From positions 940,493-1,004,492 of the forward strand of contig NZ_KB891316.1 of assembly GCF_000373385.1 (NCBI RefSeq): 64,000 nt of DNA, read 5' to 3'. Position 1 is the stretch's first letter. Each line of letters begins with the position of its first letter. Source of the stretch: Thiobacillus thioparus DSM 505 (GTDB taxonomy: Bacteria; Pseudomonadota; Gammaproteobacteria; Burkholderiales; Thiobacillaceae). The notes below the pieces were generated by a model. The model did no database searches. It was not told the DNA's origin and worked only from the letters and a program-made list of their open reading frames with translations. Below, one piece after another: positions 41,360 through 51,136 of the stretch. The position numbers and the translations under genes are program-made.

Positions 41360-41794
41360 TTAGCCAAGTTCGCCCTGAGCATTCTTAACCCACGTGTACA
41401 GCGCGTCGTAAATCACCACGCCGTGGCGTAGCATTTCGTGGTCGTTAGCGAAATTTTTCGACAAGCCGAGCGATAGTGCAAGGAGGCCGGCACTCTGGGG
41501 GGCGAGGTCGAGACGGCCGGTGTCTGCACCGCGCACGATAACGGCTAGTTGTCGCAGTGCAGGGTCATTGAGGTTGTGTTTGTCCAAAAACGCATCGAAG
41601 CTGCATAGCCCTCCATGATGGCCGTATTCCACGCCCGGAATGTCGTAGGGGGTGGCGCCAGTTTCTTTCGCCACTTTCAGCACGTCGGCAGCAGGCACGT
41701 ATAGAAACTCGGCGTCTGGATCTACGAAACGGGCGATTAGCCAGGGACAGGCGATGCGGTCTATCTTGGGGCGTTCACGCGTGACCCATTTCAT
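41360..41794 (-). CDS. ChrB-domain protein
   Basis: 144 residues similar to the C-terminal domain of ChrB (chromate-resistance regulator/exported protein family): MKWVTRERPKIDRIACPWLIARFVDPDAEFLY (given here in part: IACPWLIARF, VDPDAEFLYVP). There is no N-terminal ChrB domain, so it is the stand-alone C-terminal type. Good ribosome-binding site (AAGGAGAG) precedes the ATG at 41792-41794. Divergent from a His-rich permease; the two may form a metal-related unit. Base composition is lower in GC than the flanks, a sign of possible transfer. Confidence 0.75.
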   Translation of the reverse strand: MKWVTRERPKIDRIACPWLIARFVDPDAEFLYVPAADVLKVAKETGATPYDIPGVEYGHHGGLCSFDAFLDKHNLNDPALRQLAVIVRGADTGRLDLAPQSAGLLALSLGLSKNFANDHEMLRHGVVIYDALYTWVKNAQGELG

Positions 41795-41926
41795 GGTGCT
41801 CTCCTTATTCCTGCTGCGTTTGTGAGGGGATCGCTGACAAAGGCCAGATCAAATTGAAAGTATTTTCTGGATGCCAACTGAGGTTAGCGCTTATTCTGAA
41901 CAAGTTACAGGTCAAAGGTTAAAAGG

Positions 41927-42976
41927 ATGAATTGGCAGGATGGACTCCGCCAGTCTGGCGTACTAGCAGCGCTCGGGGCTGCCTTATTGTTTGGAGCAGG
42001 AACACCGCTCGCAAAGTTGCTGCTTGATGCTGTCAATCCGTGGATGCTTGCGGGTTTGCTCTACTTGGGTTCCGGGGTCGGTCTGACCCTTTATCGTTTG
42101 TTGAGCCATGCCTCTGCCGTTCGTCTCCCCCGGAATGAAGTGCCGTGGTTTGCCGGGGCGATTTTGGCGGGCGGGATCATCGGCCCGGTGCTGTTGATGT
42201 TTGGGCTGACGGGTATGCCCGCATCTGGAGCCTCCCTTTTGCTGAACGCTGAAAGCGTATTCACCGCGCTGCTGGCATGGTTTGCATTCAAGGAGAACTT
42301 TGACCGGCGCATAGCACTGGGCATGCTTGCCATCGTGGCCGGTGCGGTAGTCCTGAGCGCACCGTCAGGTGCGCGTGTTTCCGGATTGTGGCCAGCGCTG
42401 GCCATCCTTGGCGCGTGTTTCGCCTGGGGGGTCGACAACAATTTGACCCGCAAGGTGTCGCTTACCGATGCCACCTGGATTGCCTCTGTGAAAGGCTGGG
42501 TGTCCGGTATCGTCAATCTGTGCCTCGCCTTCTCGCTAGGCGCGTCGATGCCGGAATGGTCAAACTTGGCAGGTGCGATGACGGTTGGCTTGCTTGCTTA
42601 TGGGGTGAGTTTGGCGCTATTCGTGGTGGGCCTGCGGCACCTCGGGACTGCACGGACGGGCGCTTATTTCTCGGTCGCGCCGTTCTTTGGCGCCTTGCTC
42701 GCTGTCCTGATGGGGGAGCCGATCACTCTACCGCTGCTCATGGCCGGTGCATTGATGGCGCTGGGCACGTGGTTGCATCTAACCGAGCGCCATGAGCACA
42801 GACATGTGCACGAAGAGATGAAACACAGCCACGAACATTTGCACGATGAACATCACCAGCACGAACACGACTATCCGGTGACGCCTGGCACTAAACATAC
42901 TCATGCGCACCGGCACGAACCAATGATCCATACGCACCCGCACTTCCCGGATGCTCACCACAGGCATAGCCATTGA
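41927..42976 (+). CDS. EamA/DMT-family permease with His-rich tail
   Basis: 349 residues with ten predicted membrane helices in the drug/metabolite transporter (EamA) arrangement. After about residue 285 a 65-residue hydrophilic tail contains over 25 histidines (HEHRHVHEEM, HTHAHRHEP), typical of metal-binding regions. Substrate is unknown, but the tail suggests a metal ion. Divergent from the ChrB-domain gene. AAAAGG precedes the ATG at 41927. Confidence 0.8.
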   Translation: MNWQDGLRQSGVLAALGAALLFGAGTPLAKLLLDAVNPWMLAGLLYLGSGVGLTLYRLLSHASAVRLPRNEVPWFAGAILAGGIIGPVLLMFGLTGMPASGASLLLNAESVFTALLAWFAFKENFDRRIALGMLAIVAGAVVLSAPSGARVSGLWPALAILGACFAWGVDNNLTRKVSLTDATWIASVKGWVSGIVNLCLAFSLGASMPEWSNLAGAMTVGLLAYGVSLALFVVGLRHLGTARTGAYFSVAPFFGALLAVLMGEPITLPLLMAGALMALGTWLHLTERHEHRHVHEEMKHSHEHLHDEHHQHEHDYPVTPGTKHTHAHRHEPMIHTHPHFPDAHHRHSH

Positions 42977-43150
42977 AGGGTCGCAGAATTATTTAGTTCA
43001 GCAACACCTGAAGGTCTGCTTAGGCAGAAAGATCAGACGGTCGCGAAGCATACGCTGACCGGCTGTTCCGGGTCGAAGGCGGACCGTCACACTCCACCTC
43101 AGCTGTCGTAACTTACTTTGCGCCTTCCTCGTTACCGAAGTCGACCCACC

Positions 43151-43420
43151 ATGCTCCCCTCACCCTCGTCATCGGCGGCAAGAACTACTCCTCCAGGTCG
43201 CTGCGCCCCTGTCTACTGCTGCGCCGCGGGCATTCCTTTAGAACCACAGTACGCATTCTGCTGTACCGGCCCGAGTTGGCCCTGACACTGGCGCCATGAT
43301 CGCCCTCGGGCAAGCATCCGGCGCTGCATGACGGCGACCTCCGCGTGTAGGATTCGCTGGCGATCTGCGAATGCCTAGACGAGCGCTTTTCGGGGAAGCA
43401 GCGTGACCACTTGACGCGGT
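43151..43420 (+). pseudogene. Decayed glutathione S-transferase copy
   Basis: The DNA matches the first 260 bases of the intact GST gene at 50473 (TACCCTCGTCATCGGCAACAAG region onward) with scattered changes. Several codons are ruined: the tryptophan codon of VWDS is TAG at 43348-43350, and other frameshifts interrupt the frame. The match stops around CTTGACGCGG. No product is expected. Confidence 0.75.
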
Positions 43421-43525
43421 CACTTCAGCGTCTGATGAAGGTGGTAACGCCAGGTGGAAATTGTTGCGGCAGGCTCTACCCTGAAGAAATGTTTCCGGAA
43501 GGAGGCGCATCATGCTGCGGCCCAC

Positions 43526-43681
43526 TGGCCGCTTGGCCGCAAGCCCCACCTGATCGAAACCAGCATACCCGGCGTATTTGCGGCCGGCGACATCCGGGCA
43601 GGCAATATCAAGCGGGTGGCATCCGCGGTCGGCGAGGGATCGATTTCGGTCTCGTTCGTGTATCAGGTCCTTCACGAGTAA
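43526..43681 (+). pseudogene. Remnant of a thioredoxin-reductase-like FAD oxidoreductase
   Basis: WPLGRKPHLIETSIPGVFAAGDIR and NIKRVASAVGEGS are the C-terminal NAD/FAD-site signature of thioredoxin-reductase-like enzymes; the rest of the protein is missing. In other genomes such an enzyme precedes a UBP zinc-finger gene and nhaA, as here, so this is probably the broken first gene of that operon. Confidence 0.65.
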
Positions 43682-43691
43682 AGGAGACGTC

Positions 43692-43964
43692 ATGGCAGCA
43701 CCCTCCCCCTGCGACCATATCGGCGCGATCGCGGCCGTCAAGCATGCGAAAAACCAGGCATGCGAGGAATGCATCAAGACCGGCGACAGTTGGGTCCATC
43801 TGCGGACCTGCCAGACATGCGGCGCGACCTTGTGCTGCGACAGCTCTCCCAACCGTCACGCCACCCGGCATGCGCAGATGAGCGGCCATCCGGTGATTGC
43901 TTCGGCGGAGCCCGGAGAGCGCTGGCTTTACTGCTACCCGGACAACGCCTTCGCGGATTACTGA
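43692..43964 (+). CDS. UBP-type zinc finger protein
   Basis: 90 residues with a UBP-type zinc finger (CDHI, CEEC, CQTCG, C-C, H, H spacing: cysteines and histidines over residues 7-67). In bacteria this small protein accompanies nhaA and oxidoreductase genes; its role is unknown. ATG at 43692 with AAGGAG upstream. It ends 15 bases before the DsbA-NhaA fusion gene. Confidence 0.8.
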   Translation: MAAPSPCDHIGAIAAVKHAKNQACEECIKTGDSWVHLRTCQTCGATLCCDSSPNRHATRHAQMSGHPVIASAEPGERWLYCYPDNAFADY

Positions 43965-43979
43965 TACGCGCGCAGGCTG

Positions 43980-45833
43980 ATGAGCGAAACCCCGGACTTC
44001 GCGGCGACGGGCGTACGCCTCGACCGCCCGGTCGACGACGATCTGGACCACGTCCTCGGCCCCGCGCAGGCGCCGATCACGCTGGTGGAATACGGCAGCT
44101 ACGCGTGCCCGCATTGCCGTGCGGCCAATGCGCGCATTACCGAAGTCCGCAACCAGTTGGGCGATCGTCTGCGCTATGTGTTCCGCCACCGGCCGCTGAT
44201 CGGCAGCGACATCGCGCGGCCTGCGGCCGAACTGGCGGAGTCCGCCGCCGACCATGCGCAGTTCTGGGACGCGCACGTGGCCTTGATGACGCGATCGCCG
44301 GACTTGACCGAGGAGGATTTGCGAGCGGTTGCGGACACGCTGGGCCTGGCGCGGCTGGAGGCCGACATGGCGCGCGAGGTGGCCGAACGGGCGCGGCAGC
44401 GCGTGACGCGCGACATCGACAGCGCGCAGGCCAGCGGCGTGCGCTACACGCCGACGTTTTTCATCAACGGGCGCCGCTACGACGGGCCCTGGGATGAAAG
44501 CTCCTTTACCGATGCAATGCTGGGCTCGCTCGGGCATCGCGTCCGCACGGCCGCACTGAGCTTCGCGAGCTGGGCGCCGTCGGCCGGCATCCTGCTGCTG
44601 CTGGCCTCCATCCTGGCCATGGTCCTCGTCAATTCCCGTCTGGGTACCGATTTCGAAGCCTTCTGGCATACCGGATTCGGTTTCGCATTCGGCGGGGCCG
44701 GCTTCCGGATGTCCCTGCTGCACTGGGTCAACGATGCGCTGCTGACGATTTTCTTTCTCGTCGTGGGGCTCGAAATCAAGCGCGAATTCACCGTCGGCCA
44801 TCTGGCCAGCCGTCGCGCCGCCGCCTTGCCCATCGCGGCCGCGATCGGCGGCATGGCGGTGCCGGCGCTCATCTACCTCTTGCTCATCCCGGCGGGGCCG
44901 TGGTCGCTAGGCTGGGGCGTGCCAATGGCGACCGATACCGCCTTCGCCGTGGCCCTGGTCGCGATGCTGGGCGCCCGCGTGCCGGTGGAGCTGCGCATCT
45001 TCCTGACGGCGGCCGCCATCGTCGACGACATCGGCGCCATCATCGTCGTGGCCATCTTCTATTCCGGCGACCTGCACGCCGGCTATCTCGCCGCCGCGAT
45101 CGCCCTCACCGGCGTACTGGCCCTGTTGAACCGAGCGGGGATCTATCGTGTCCTGCCCTACATGCTGACCGGAGTTGCGCTATGGGCCTGCGTGCATGCC
45201 GGCGGCCTCCACGCCACCCTGGCCGGCGTCATCCTGGCCACCTTCATCCCTACGCGTCCGCCGCCCGACTACACGACCCTCGCGATGCAGGCCGAAGCGA
45301 TCCTGACGACCGAGGCCCGGCACCGCGGCGAGCAATTCCGCCGCGGGCCGTCCGCACCTGCGCTGCAGGCGCTGGACGCGATCCATGATCGCCTGGAATC
45401 CCCGGCGGACCGCATGCTGCGCAATGCCGCGCCGCGATCCAGCTATCTGGTGCTGCCGATCTTTGCCCTGGCGAATGCCGGAGTCCCCATCAGCACGGAT
45501 GTGTTCAGCCAGCACGGCATGCTCGTGCTCGCCATCGTGGCCGGCCTGTCCGTCGGCAAGCCGCTGGGCTTCATCCTGGCTTCCGCCTTGGCCGTTCGCC
45601 TCGGACTCACGCACAAGCCCGAGGCGTATTCCTGGCGGCAGCTCGCGGGTGCCGGGACATTGGCCGGCATCGGCTTCACCATGTCGCTCTTCATCGCCGG
45701 ACAGGCGTTTCCGCTTGCCGGCGATTTCGCCGTCGCCAAGATCGCGGTGTTCGCCGCCTCGGTGTTGTCGTCCGTGCTCGGCGTGGCGATGCTTTGGCGC
45801 ACACAGGCAAGTAAAACGGCACTAGCGGCATAA
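43980..45833 (+). CDS. nhaA: DsbA-like domain fused to NhaA antiporter
   Basis: 617 residues. Residues 20-185 form a DsbA-like thioredoxin fold with active site CPHC (C43, C46); residues 190-610 form a Na+/H+ antiporter NhaA with conserved VDDI aspartates (D349, D350). The thioredoxin domain has no signal peptide, so it faces the cytoplasm. The fusion suggests redox control of the antiporter or coupling to thiol exchange. It follows the UBP gene. Confidence 0.87.
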   Translation: MSETPDFAATGVRLDRPVDDDLDHVLGPAQAPITLVEYGSYACPHCRAANARITEVRNQLGDRLRYVFRHRPLIGSDIARPAAELAESAADHAQFWDAHVALMTRSPDLTEEDLRAVADTLGLARLEADMAREVAERARQRVTRDIDSAQASGVRYTPTFFINGRRYDGPWDESSFTDAMLGSLGHRVRTAALSFASWAPSAGILLLLASILAMVLVNSRLGTDFEAFWHTGFGFAFGGAGFRMSLLHWVNDALLTIFFLVVGLEIKREFTVGHLASRRAAALPIAAAIGGMAVPALIYLLLIPAGPWSLGWGVPMATDTAFAVALVAMLGARVPVELRIFLTAAAIVDDIGAIIVVAIFYSGDLHAGYLAAAIALTGVLALLNRAGIYRVLPYMLTGVALWACVHAGGLHATLAGVILATFIPTRPPPDYTTLAMQAEAILTTEARHRGEQFRRGPSAPALQALDAIHDRLESPADRMLRNAAPRSSYLVLPIFALANAGVPISTDVFSQHGMLVLAIVAGLSVGKPLGFILASALAVRLGLTHKPEAYSWRQLAGAGTLAGIGFTMSLFIAGQAFPLAGDFAVAKIAVFAASVLSSVLGVAMLWRTQASKTALAA

Positions 45834-45867
45834 ACTGGCTTCCATCACATCCGCCTCCGCAGCCGAC

Positions 45868-47016
45868 ATGCCCCACAGCGACTTCAGCGGTGAATTCCCG
45901 CTCGACCCCGATCTGATCTATCTCAACCATGCGGCGGTGTCGCCCTGGCCGCATCGCACGGCGGAGGCGGTGAAACGCTTTGCCGAGGAGAATCTGCACC
46001 AGGGCGGCCGCGATTACCCGCGCTGGCTGGAGACGGAAACCCATTTGCGCGAACAATGCCGGAGCCTGCTCAACGCCCCCTCAGTAGACGACATCGCACT
46101 CCTGAAGAACACGTCCGAGGCGCTGTCCGTCGTGGCGCATGGCCTGACCTGGCGGGCAGGCGACAACGTGGTCATCAGCGACCAGGAATTCCCGTCCAAC
46201 CGCATCGTCTGGCAGTCGCTGCAGGACCAGGGCGTGGAAACCCGCTGCGTCGACCTGTCGCGCGGCGCGTCGCCCGAACAGGCGCTCGACACGTGCATGG
46301 ACGACCGCACCCGCCTGCTGGCGATCAGCTCGGTGCAGTACGCCAGCGGACTGCGGCTGGACCTAGTGCAGCTGGGCGCCCGTTGCCGCGCGCGCGGCGT
46401 GCTGTTCTGCATCGACGCCATCCAGAGCCTGGGCGCGCTGCCGCTGGATGTCCAGGCCTGCGGCGCGGATTTCGCCATGGCCGACGGCCACAAATGGCTG
46501 CTCGGGCCGGAAGGCTGCGCGGTGTTCTACGTCCGTGCCGAGGCCGGGGATCGGCTACGGCTTCGGCAGTATGGCTGGCACATGGTGGAACACCCTCTGG
46601 ATTTCTCGCGCCACGACTGGCAGGCGGCAGCGAGCGCACGCCGCTTCGAATGCGGCAGCCCGAACATGCTTGGCATTCATGCCCTGAGCGCGAGCCTTGC
46701 ACTGCTGGCCGAGGTGGGCATGGAGACGGTGGCGGTGCGCGTGCTTGAAAACAGCGCTTGGTTGATGGAGGCCTTGAGCCAACTCCCAGGCATCGAGATT
46801 CTCACTCCGCGGCAACCCGGGCGTTATGCAGGGATCGTCAGCTTCCGCCATCGCCGCATCGACGCGGCAGACCTGCACCCGCACCTGCTTGTGAGGAATG
46901 TGGTCTGCGCCCAGCGCGGCGGCGGCGTGCGCTTTTCGCCGCATTTTTACACCACCGAAGCGCAATTGGCGGCTGCGGTCACCGCAGTGGCAGAGGCGAT
47001 CTCCTGCCAGGGCTAA
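45868..47016 (+). CDS. Class V aminotransferase, EgtE candidate
   Basis: 382 residues, PLP-dependent fold type I (isopenicillin-N-epimerase/cysteine desulfurase class). PLP lysine is K209 in ADGHKWL, with LLKNTSEALS for phosphate binding. Convergent with egtD and egtB, which makes it a candidate for EgtE, the C-S lyase that finishes ergothioneine. The product type cannot be settled from sequence. Confidence 0.75.
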   Translation: MPHSDFSGEFPLDPDLIYLNHAAVSPWPHRTAEAVKRFAEENLHQGGRDYPRWLETETHLREQCRSLLNAPSVDDIALLKNTSEALSVVAHGLTWRAGDNVVISDQEFPSNRIVWQSLQDQGVETRCVDLSRGASPEQALDTCMDDRTRLLAISSVQYASGLRLDLVQLGARCRARGVLFCIDAIQSLGALPLDVQACGADFAMADGHKWLLGPEGCAVFYVRAEAGDRLRLRQYGWHMVEHPLDFSRHDWQAAASARRFECGSPNMLGIHALSASLALLAEVGMETVAVRVLENSAWLMEALSQLPGIEILTPRQPGRYAGIVSFRHRRIDAADLHPHLLVRNVVCAQRGGGVRFSPHFYTTEAQLAAAVTAVAEAISCQG

Positions 47017-47022
47017 CACGCC

Positions 47023-47991
47023 CTAGACGGGTTGCAGGCAATGGACGCTGAATAGCGCGTCGTCGTCCTGCCATACGCGCAGGCTGGCCAGCCCGGCTTG
47101 CGCCGCCAGCGCCTGGAATTCCTCGACGCTGAACTTGTAGGAATTCTCGGTGTGGATGCTTTCTCCGGCCTGGAATTCGAAGCAGCAGCCGTCGATCCGG
47201 ACACGTTGCGGCGCGGTGGCAACCAGATGCATCTCGATCCGGCCCAGTTGCGCGTTGTAGAAGGCTTCATGGCGGAAGGCCGCGAGGTCGAAATCGGCAT
47301 CCAGCTCACGGTTGATCCGCGCCAGCAGGTTCAGGTTGAACTGCGCGGTGACACCCTCGCTGTCGTTGTAGGCGGCATGCAGGCGCGACGGGGCTTTCTT
47401 GAGGTCGACACCGATCAGCAGCCGGCCCTCGGGACCGATGATTCCGGCGATGCGCTGCAGCAGATCGCAGGCCTGGCCGGGATCGAAGTTGCCGATGCTG
47501 GAGCCGGGAAAGAAGGCCGACCGCTGCTTCGCCGCGACGACACCGGGAAGCGCGAGCGGCCTCGAATAATCGGTGCAGATCGCATGCACCTGCAGTTCCG
47601 GATGGTCCTCGGCGATGGCCCCTGCCGACAATCGGAGCGGCTCGCGCGAAATGTCGATCGGCGCATAGGTCCGGGGCTGCAGCGCATCGAGCAGCACGCG
47701 TATCTTGGTATCGCTGCCGCTGCCGAGCTCGAACAGCAGGCCGTCATTGCCCAGCATCTCGGCCATGTCTTCGCCATGCCGCTGCAGCAGATCGATTTCA
47801 GTACGCGTCGGGTAGTATTCCGGCAGCCGGGTGATGGCATCGAACAGCTGCGATCCGCGTTCGTCGTAGAAGAATTTGGGCGACAGCCGACGGGTTTTCC
47901 GGCTCAGTCCGGCGATGACGTCCGAGTGGAAATCCCCCAACTCGGGATGCAAATCATGGAAGTGGAAATTCGGAAGCGCCGTTTCCATCAT
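47023..47991 (-). CDS. egtD: EgtD, histidine N-alpha-methyltransferase
   Basis: 322 residues, S-adenosylmethionine-dependent trimethylation of histidine to hercynine in ergothioneine synthesis. Nucleotide-binding segment ELGSGSDTKIRVLLDAL and the FFPGSSIGNFDP motif are typical of the family. The ATG at 47989-47991 overlaps the stop of egtB. Next gene downstream converges with the aminotransferase. Confidence 0.88.
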   Translation of the reverse strand: MMETALPNFHFHDLHPELGDFHSDVIAGLSRKTRRLSPKFFYDERGSQLFDAITRLPEYYPTRTEIDLLQRHGEDMAEMLGNDGLLFELGSGSDTKIRVLLDALQPRTYAPIDISREPLRLSAGAIAEDHPELQVHAICTDYSRPLALPGVVAAKQRSAFFPGSSIGNFDPGQACDLLQRIAGIIGPEGRLLIGVDLKKAPSRLHAAYNDSEGVTAQFNLNLLARINRELDADFDLAAFRHEAFYNAQLGRIEMHLVATAPQRVRIDGCCFEFQAGESIHTENSYKFSVEEFQALAAQAGLASLRVWQDDDALFSVHCLQPV

Positions 47992-49271
47992 GCATCCTCC
48001 GCCAGCCGGATTCCCTGAAACTGCCAGCGCTCGTGGGGATAGAAGAAGTTGCGGTAACTGGCGCGGACATGATCGGCGGCGGTGACGCAGGCGCCGCCAC
48101 GCAACACCATCTGGCTGCACATGAACTTGCCGTTGTATTCGCCGAGCGCACCGGCGGCAAGCCGAAAGCCCGGATAGGCTTGATAAGGCGAGGCAGTGTG
48201 TTCCCACACGTCGCCATACATCTGCAGCAAGCCGTTCCCGGGCGGTGCAGGCGCCGGATGCAGCCTGCCGCTATCGCACAGATTGCCGGAAACGGTCAGC
48301 CCGCGCGCCGCGATTTCCCATTCGGCTTCCGTGGGCAGCCGTTTACCCGCCCAGGCGGCATACGCGTCCGCTTCGTAATAGCTGACGTGGCAGACTGGTT
48401 CCTCCAGGTTCAGCGGGCGCATCCCGCCAAGCGTGAATTGCCGCCATGCCCCGTCTTGCGATTCCCAGTACAGCGGGCTCGACCAGTGCAGGCGTCTCGA
48501 CGTCGCCCAGCCGTCGGAGAGCCAGAATGCGGGGTTGTCGTAGCCGCCGTCTTGCATGAACGCGAGAAACTCGCCGTTGGTCACCGGGCGCGAGGCCAGG
48601 CGGAACGCGTTCAGATAGACCCGGTGGCGGGGCTTTTCGTTATCGTAGGCAAAGCCGCCGCCCGAATGGCCTATCTCGTGGATGCCCCCGGGAAGCGCGA
48701 TCCAGTGCAGAGGCGCAGCGGCCGATGAGGTTTCGGGCAGGTCGTCGCGGTAGGCGGGACGCAATGGATTGGCGCTGAAGTTGAACTTGATGTCGGTCAG
48801 CAGCAATTCCTGATGCTGCTGTTCGTGATTGAGACCGATCTCGAGCCGCTGCTGCAGGGCCGGCCATATGTCGTCGCCGGCGCGCTGCAGCAGCGTCAGC
48901 ATGTGTTCGTCCACGTGCGCCCGGTAACGGATGATGTCGTCGACGCCCGGACGCGACAGAAATCCCCGCTCCTGGCGGGGATGGAATTTTCCGATCTGCT
49001 CATAATAGGAATTGAACAGATAGCCGAACCGGGGATGGAATTCCGCATAGCCCGGCTGGTAGACCTTCAGCAGGAAGGTCTCGAAGAACCAGCTCGCATG
49101 CGCCAGATGCCATTTGGCCGGACTGGCCTCGGGGGCGGCCTGGATCACATAATCCTCGCGCGTCAACGGTGCGCACAGCGCTTCGCTCTGCTGTCGCACG
49201 TTCAGATAGGCATTCGGCCAAACGCTGCGCTGTTCATCCGGCAATGCCGGCATTGAATCGGGAATGACCAT
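47988..49271 (-). CDS. egtB: EgtB, ergothioneine sulfoxide synthase
   Basis: 427 residues: a DinB-like N-terminal domain with the iron-binding HEQQHQE histidines and a C-terminal formylglycine-generating-enzyme-like domain (RLPTEAEWEIAARG, VLRGGACVT). The nonheme iron enzyme joins hercynine to a thiol donor with oxygen. It ends with an overlap to egtD, so the two form one operon. Start ATG at 49269-49271. Confidence 0.9.
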   Translation of the reverse strand: MVIPDSMPALPDEQRSVWPNAYLNVRQQSEALCAPLTREDYVIQAAPEASPAKWHLAHASWFFETFLLKVYQPGYAEFHPRFGYLFNSYYEQIGKFHPRQERGFLSRPGVDDIIRYRAHVDEHMLTLLQRAGDDIWPALQQRLEIGLNHEQQHQELLLTDIKFNFSANPLRPAYRDDLPETSSAAAPLHWIALPGGIHEIGHSGGGFAYDNEKPRHRVYLNAFRLASRPVTNGEFLAFMQDGGYDNPAFWLSDGWATSRRLHWSSPLYWESQDGAWRQFTLGGMRPLNLEEPVCHVSYYEADAYAAWAGKRLPTEAEWEIAARGLTVSGNLCDSGRLHPAPAPPGNGLLQMYGDVWEHTASPYQAYPGFRLAAGALGEYNGKFMCSQMVLRGGACVTAADHVRASYRNFFYPHERWQFQGIRLAEDA

Positions 49272-49428
49272 GGTTTCTTAATTTGCCTGCTTGAATGTCA
49301 GAACATCGCGTGGTCTTTGTCCCGTGCCGGGCCTGCCTGGCGGAGGGCCTTCCGGTGCACACACTGCGACGCATAGTCTACTAGGATCATAGTTTGCCGC
49401 TTGCGCTTGTAAAGTTCGAAGGGGAATC

Positions 49429-50376
49429 ATGGACAGACCGACCGCGTCTCGCACGGAACCCTGGCCCAGCCTGCCGCTTGAGGCCTGGCGCGACACCTAC
49501 GCGACCTTGCACCTGTGGACCCAGATCGTCGGCAAGATCCGGCTGGTGCAAAGCCCCTGGATCAACCATGCCTGGCATGTCACGCTGTATGTGACGGCGC
49601 GCGGCCTCACCACCACCGCCATCCCGTATGGCACCCGGGCTTTCCAGATCAATTTCGACTTCATCGCGCATCGGTTGACGATACAGTCGAGCGACGGCGG
49701 AATGGCGTCCTTTTCGCTCCAGGCGCAATCGGTGGCTGCGTTCTATGCGCGCCTGATGGCCGAACTGGATGCGCTCCAGCTTCATGTGGAACTTCATCCC
49801 CTTCCTTGCGAAGTCGCCGACCCCCAACCCTTCGACCGGGACAAAACGCACTGTGCCTACGACCCTGAGTTTGCCAGCCGGTTCTGGCAGATCCTGGTTC
49901 AGGCGGACCGGGTATTCAAGCAGTTCCGCGCGCGTTTCATGGGCAAGTGCAGCCCGGTGCATTTCTTCTGGGGCGCACCGGACCTGGCAGTGACGCGATT
50001 CTCCGGACGACCGGCCCCGCGGCATCCCGGCGGCATTCCGAACCTGCCGGACTGGGTGACCCGGGAAGCCTACTCGCACGAAGTCAGCAGTTGCGGGTTC
50101 TGGCCCGGCGGCGGCCCGATTCCCTATGCGGCGTTCTATTCCTATGCCTATCCGGAACCTGCAGGCTACGCCGAAGCGAGGGTCGAACCCGCCGCTGCCT
50201 TCTACAGCACCGAGCTTCGCGAGTTCATCCTGCCCTACGATGCCGTGCGACAGGCGACGACGCCGGACGATACGCTGCTCGCCTTCCTGCAAACGACTTA
50301 TGACGCCGCAGCCGACCTGGGCGCCTGGGATCGCGCATCGCTCGAACGTGATGGCGATTCGATTGGCCCAGCCTGA
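49429..50376 (+). CDS. DUF5996 family protein
   Basis: 315 residues, soluble. The N-terminus LPLEAWRDTYATLHLWTQIVGKIRL and SPVHFFWGAPDLAVTRFSGR are typical of DUF5996 proteins; function is unknown. GGGGAA is the ribosome-binding site before the ATG at 49429. It is followed by the GST gene after 96 bases. Confidence 0.78.
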   Translation: MDRPTASRTEPWPSLPLEAWRDTYATLHLWTQIVGKIRLVQSPWINHAWHVTLYVTARGLTTTAIPYGTRAFQINFDFIAHRLTIQSSDGGMASFSLQAQSVAAFYARLMAELDALQLHVELHPLPCEVADPQPFDRDKTHCAYDPEFASRFWQILVQADRVFKQFRARFMGKCSPVHFFWGAPDLAVTRFSGRPAPRHPGGIPNLPDWVTREAYSHEVSSCGFWPGGGPIPYAAFYSYAYPEPAGYAEARVEPAAAFYSTELREFILPYDAVRQATTPDDTLLAFLQTTYDAAADLGAWDRASLERDGDSIGPA

Positions 50377-50472
50377 TAATGTCCAACCGAAAAGCGCGCA
50401 AAGCCCGGCCGATTCCACGCGTCGCCCGCATGGCCTTGCGCTTCATCCACATTCATTCCGGATCGATCCGCC

Positions 50473-51132
50473 ATGCCCTCTCTTACCCTCGTCATCGGCA
50501 ACAAGAACTACTCCTCCTGGTCGCTGCGCCCCTGGCTGCTGCTGCGCCAGACGGGCATTCCCTTCGAAGAGGTGCGCATTCCGCTGTACGCGCCGGGGTC
50601 GACTGAGGCGTTGGCGACGTGGTCGCCTTCGGGCAAGGTGCCGGCGCTGCACGACGGCGACCTCCGGGTGTGGGATTCGCTGGCCATCTGCGAATACCTC
50701 AACGAGCGTTTCCCGGACAAGCAGCTGTGGCCGCTTGACGCGGCGGCGCGGGCGGTGGCGCGGGCGGTGAGCGCGGAGATGCACGCGGGCTTTTCCGCGC
50801 TGCGCGAGCACATGTCGATGAACATCCGGGCGCGGCGTCCGGGCCAGGGGCGCACGCCGGAATGCCTGGCGGATGTCGGGCGCATCCTGGCGATCTGGAC
50901 GGAGTGTCGCGCGCGCTTCGGCAACGGCGGCGATTTCCTGTTCGGGCGCTTTGGCATTGCGGATGCGATGTATGCGCCGGTGGTGCTGCGCTTCCAGACC
51001 TATGGCGTGGCGCTGGACGGCGCGGCGCGCGACTATGCGGAGGCAGTACGGGCGCTGCCGGCGCTGCAGGAATGGGTGGCGGATGGGGTGGCGGAAACCG
51101 AGCGCATCGAGATGTTCGAACGCGACGAATGA
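50473..51132 (+). CDS. Glutathione S-transferase family protein
   Basis: 219 residues, thioredoxin-fold N-terminal domain (LVIGNKNYSSWSLRPWLLL, with S of YSSW as probable catalytic serine) and all-helical C-terminal domain. A decayed copy lies at 43151. Likely cytoplasmic detoxification or redox function; the substrate is unknown. It is followed four bases later by a GIY-YIG-like gene. Confidence 0.85.
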   Translation: MPSLTLVIGNKNYSSWSLRPWLLLRQTGIPFEEVRIPLYAPGSTEALATWSPSGKVPALHDGDLRVWDSLAICEYLNERFPDKQLWPLDAAARAVARAVSAEMHAGFSALREHMSMNIRARRPGQGRTPECLADVGRILAIWTECRARFGNGGDFLFGRFGIADAMYAPVVLRFQTYGVALDGAARDYAEAVRALPALQEWVADGVAETERIEMFERDE

Positions 51133-51136
51133 GGCG

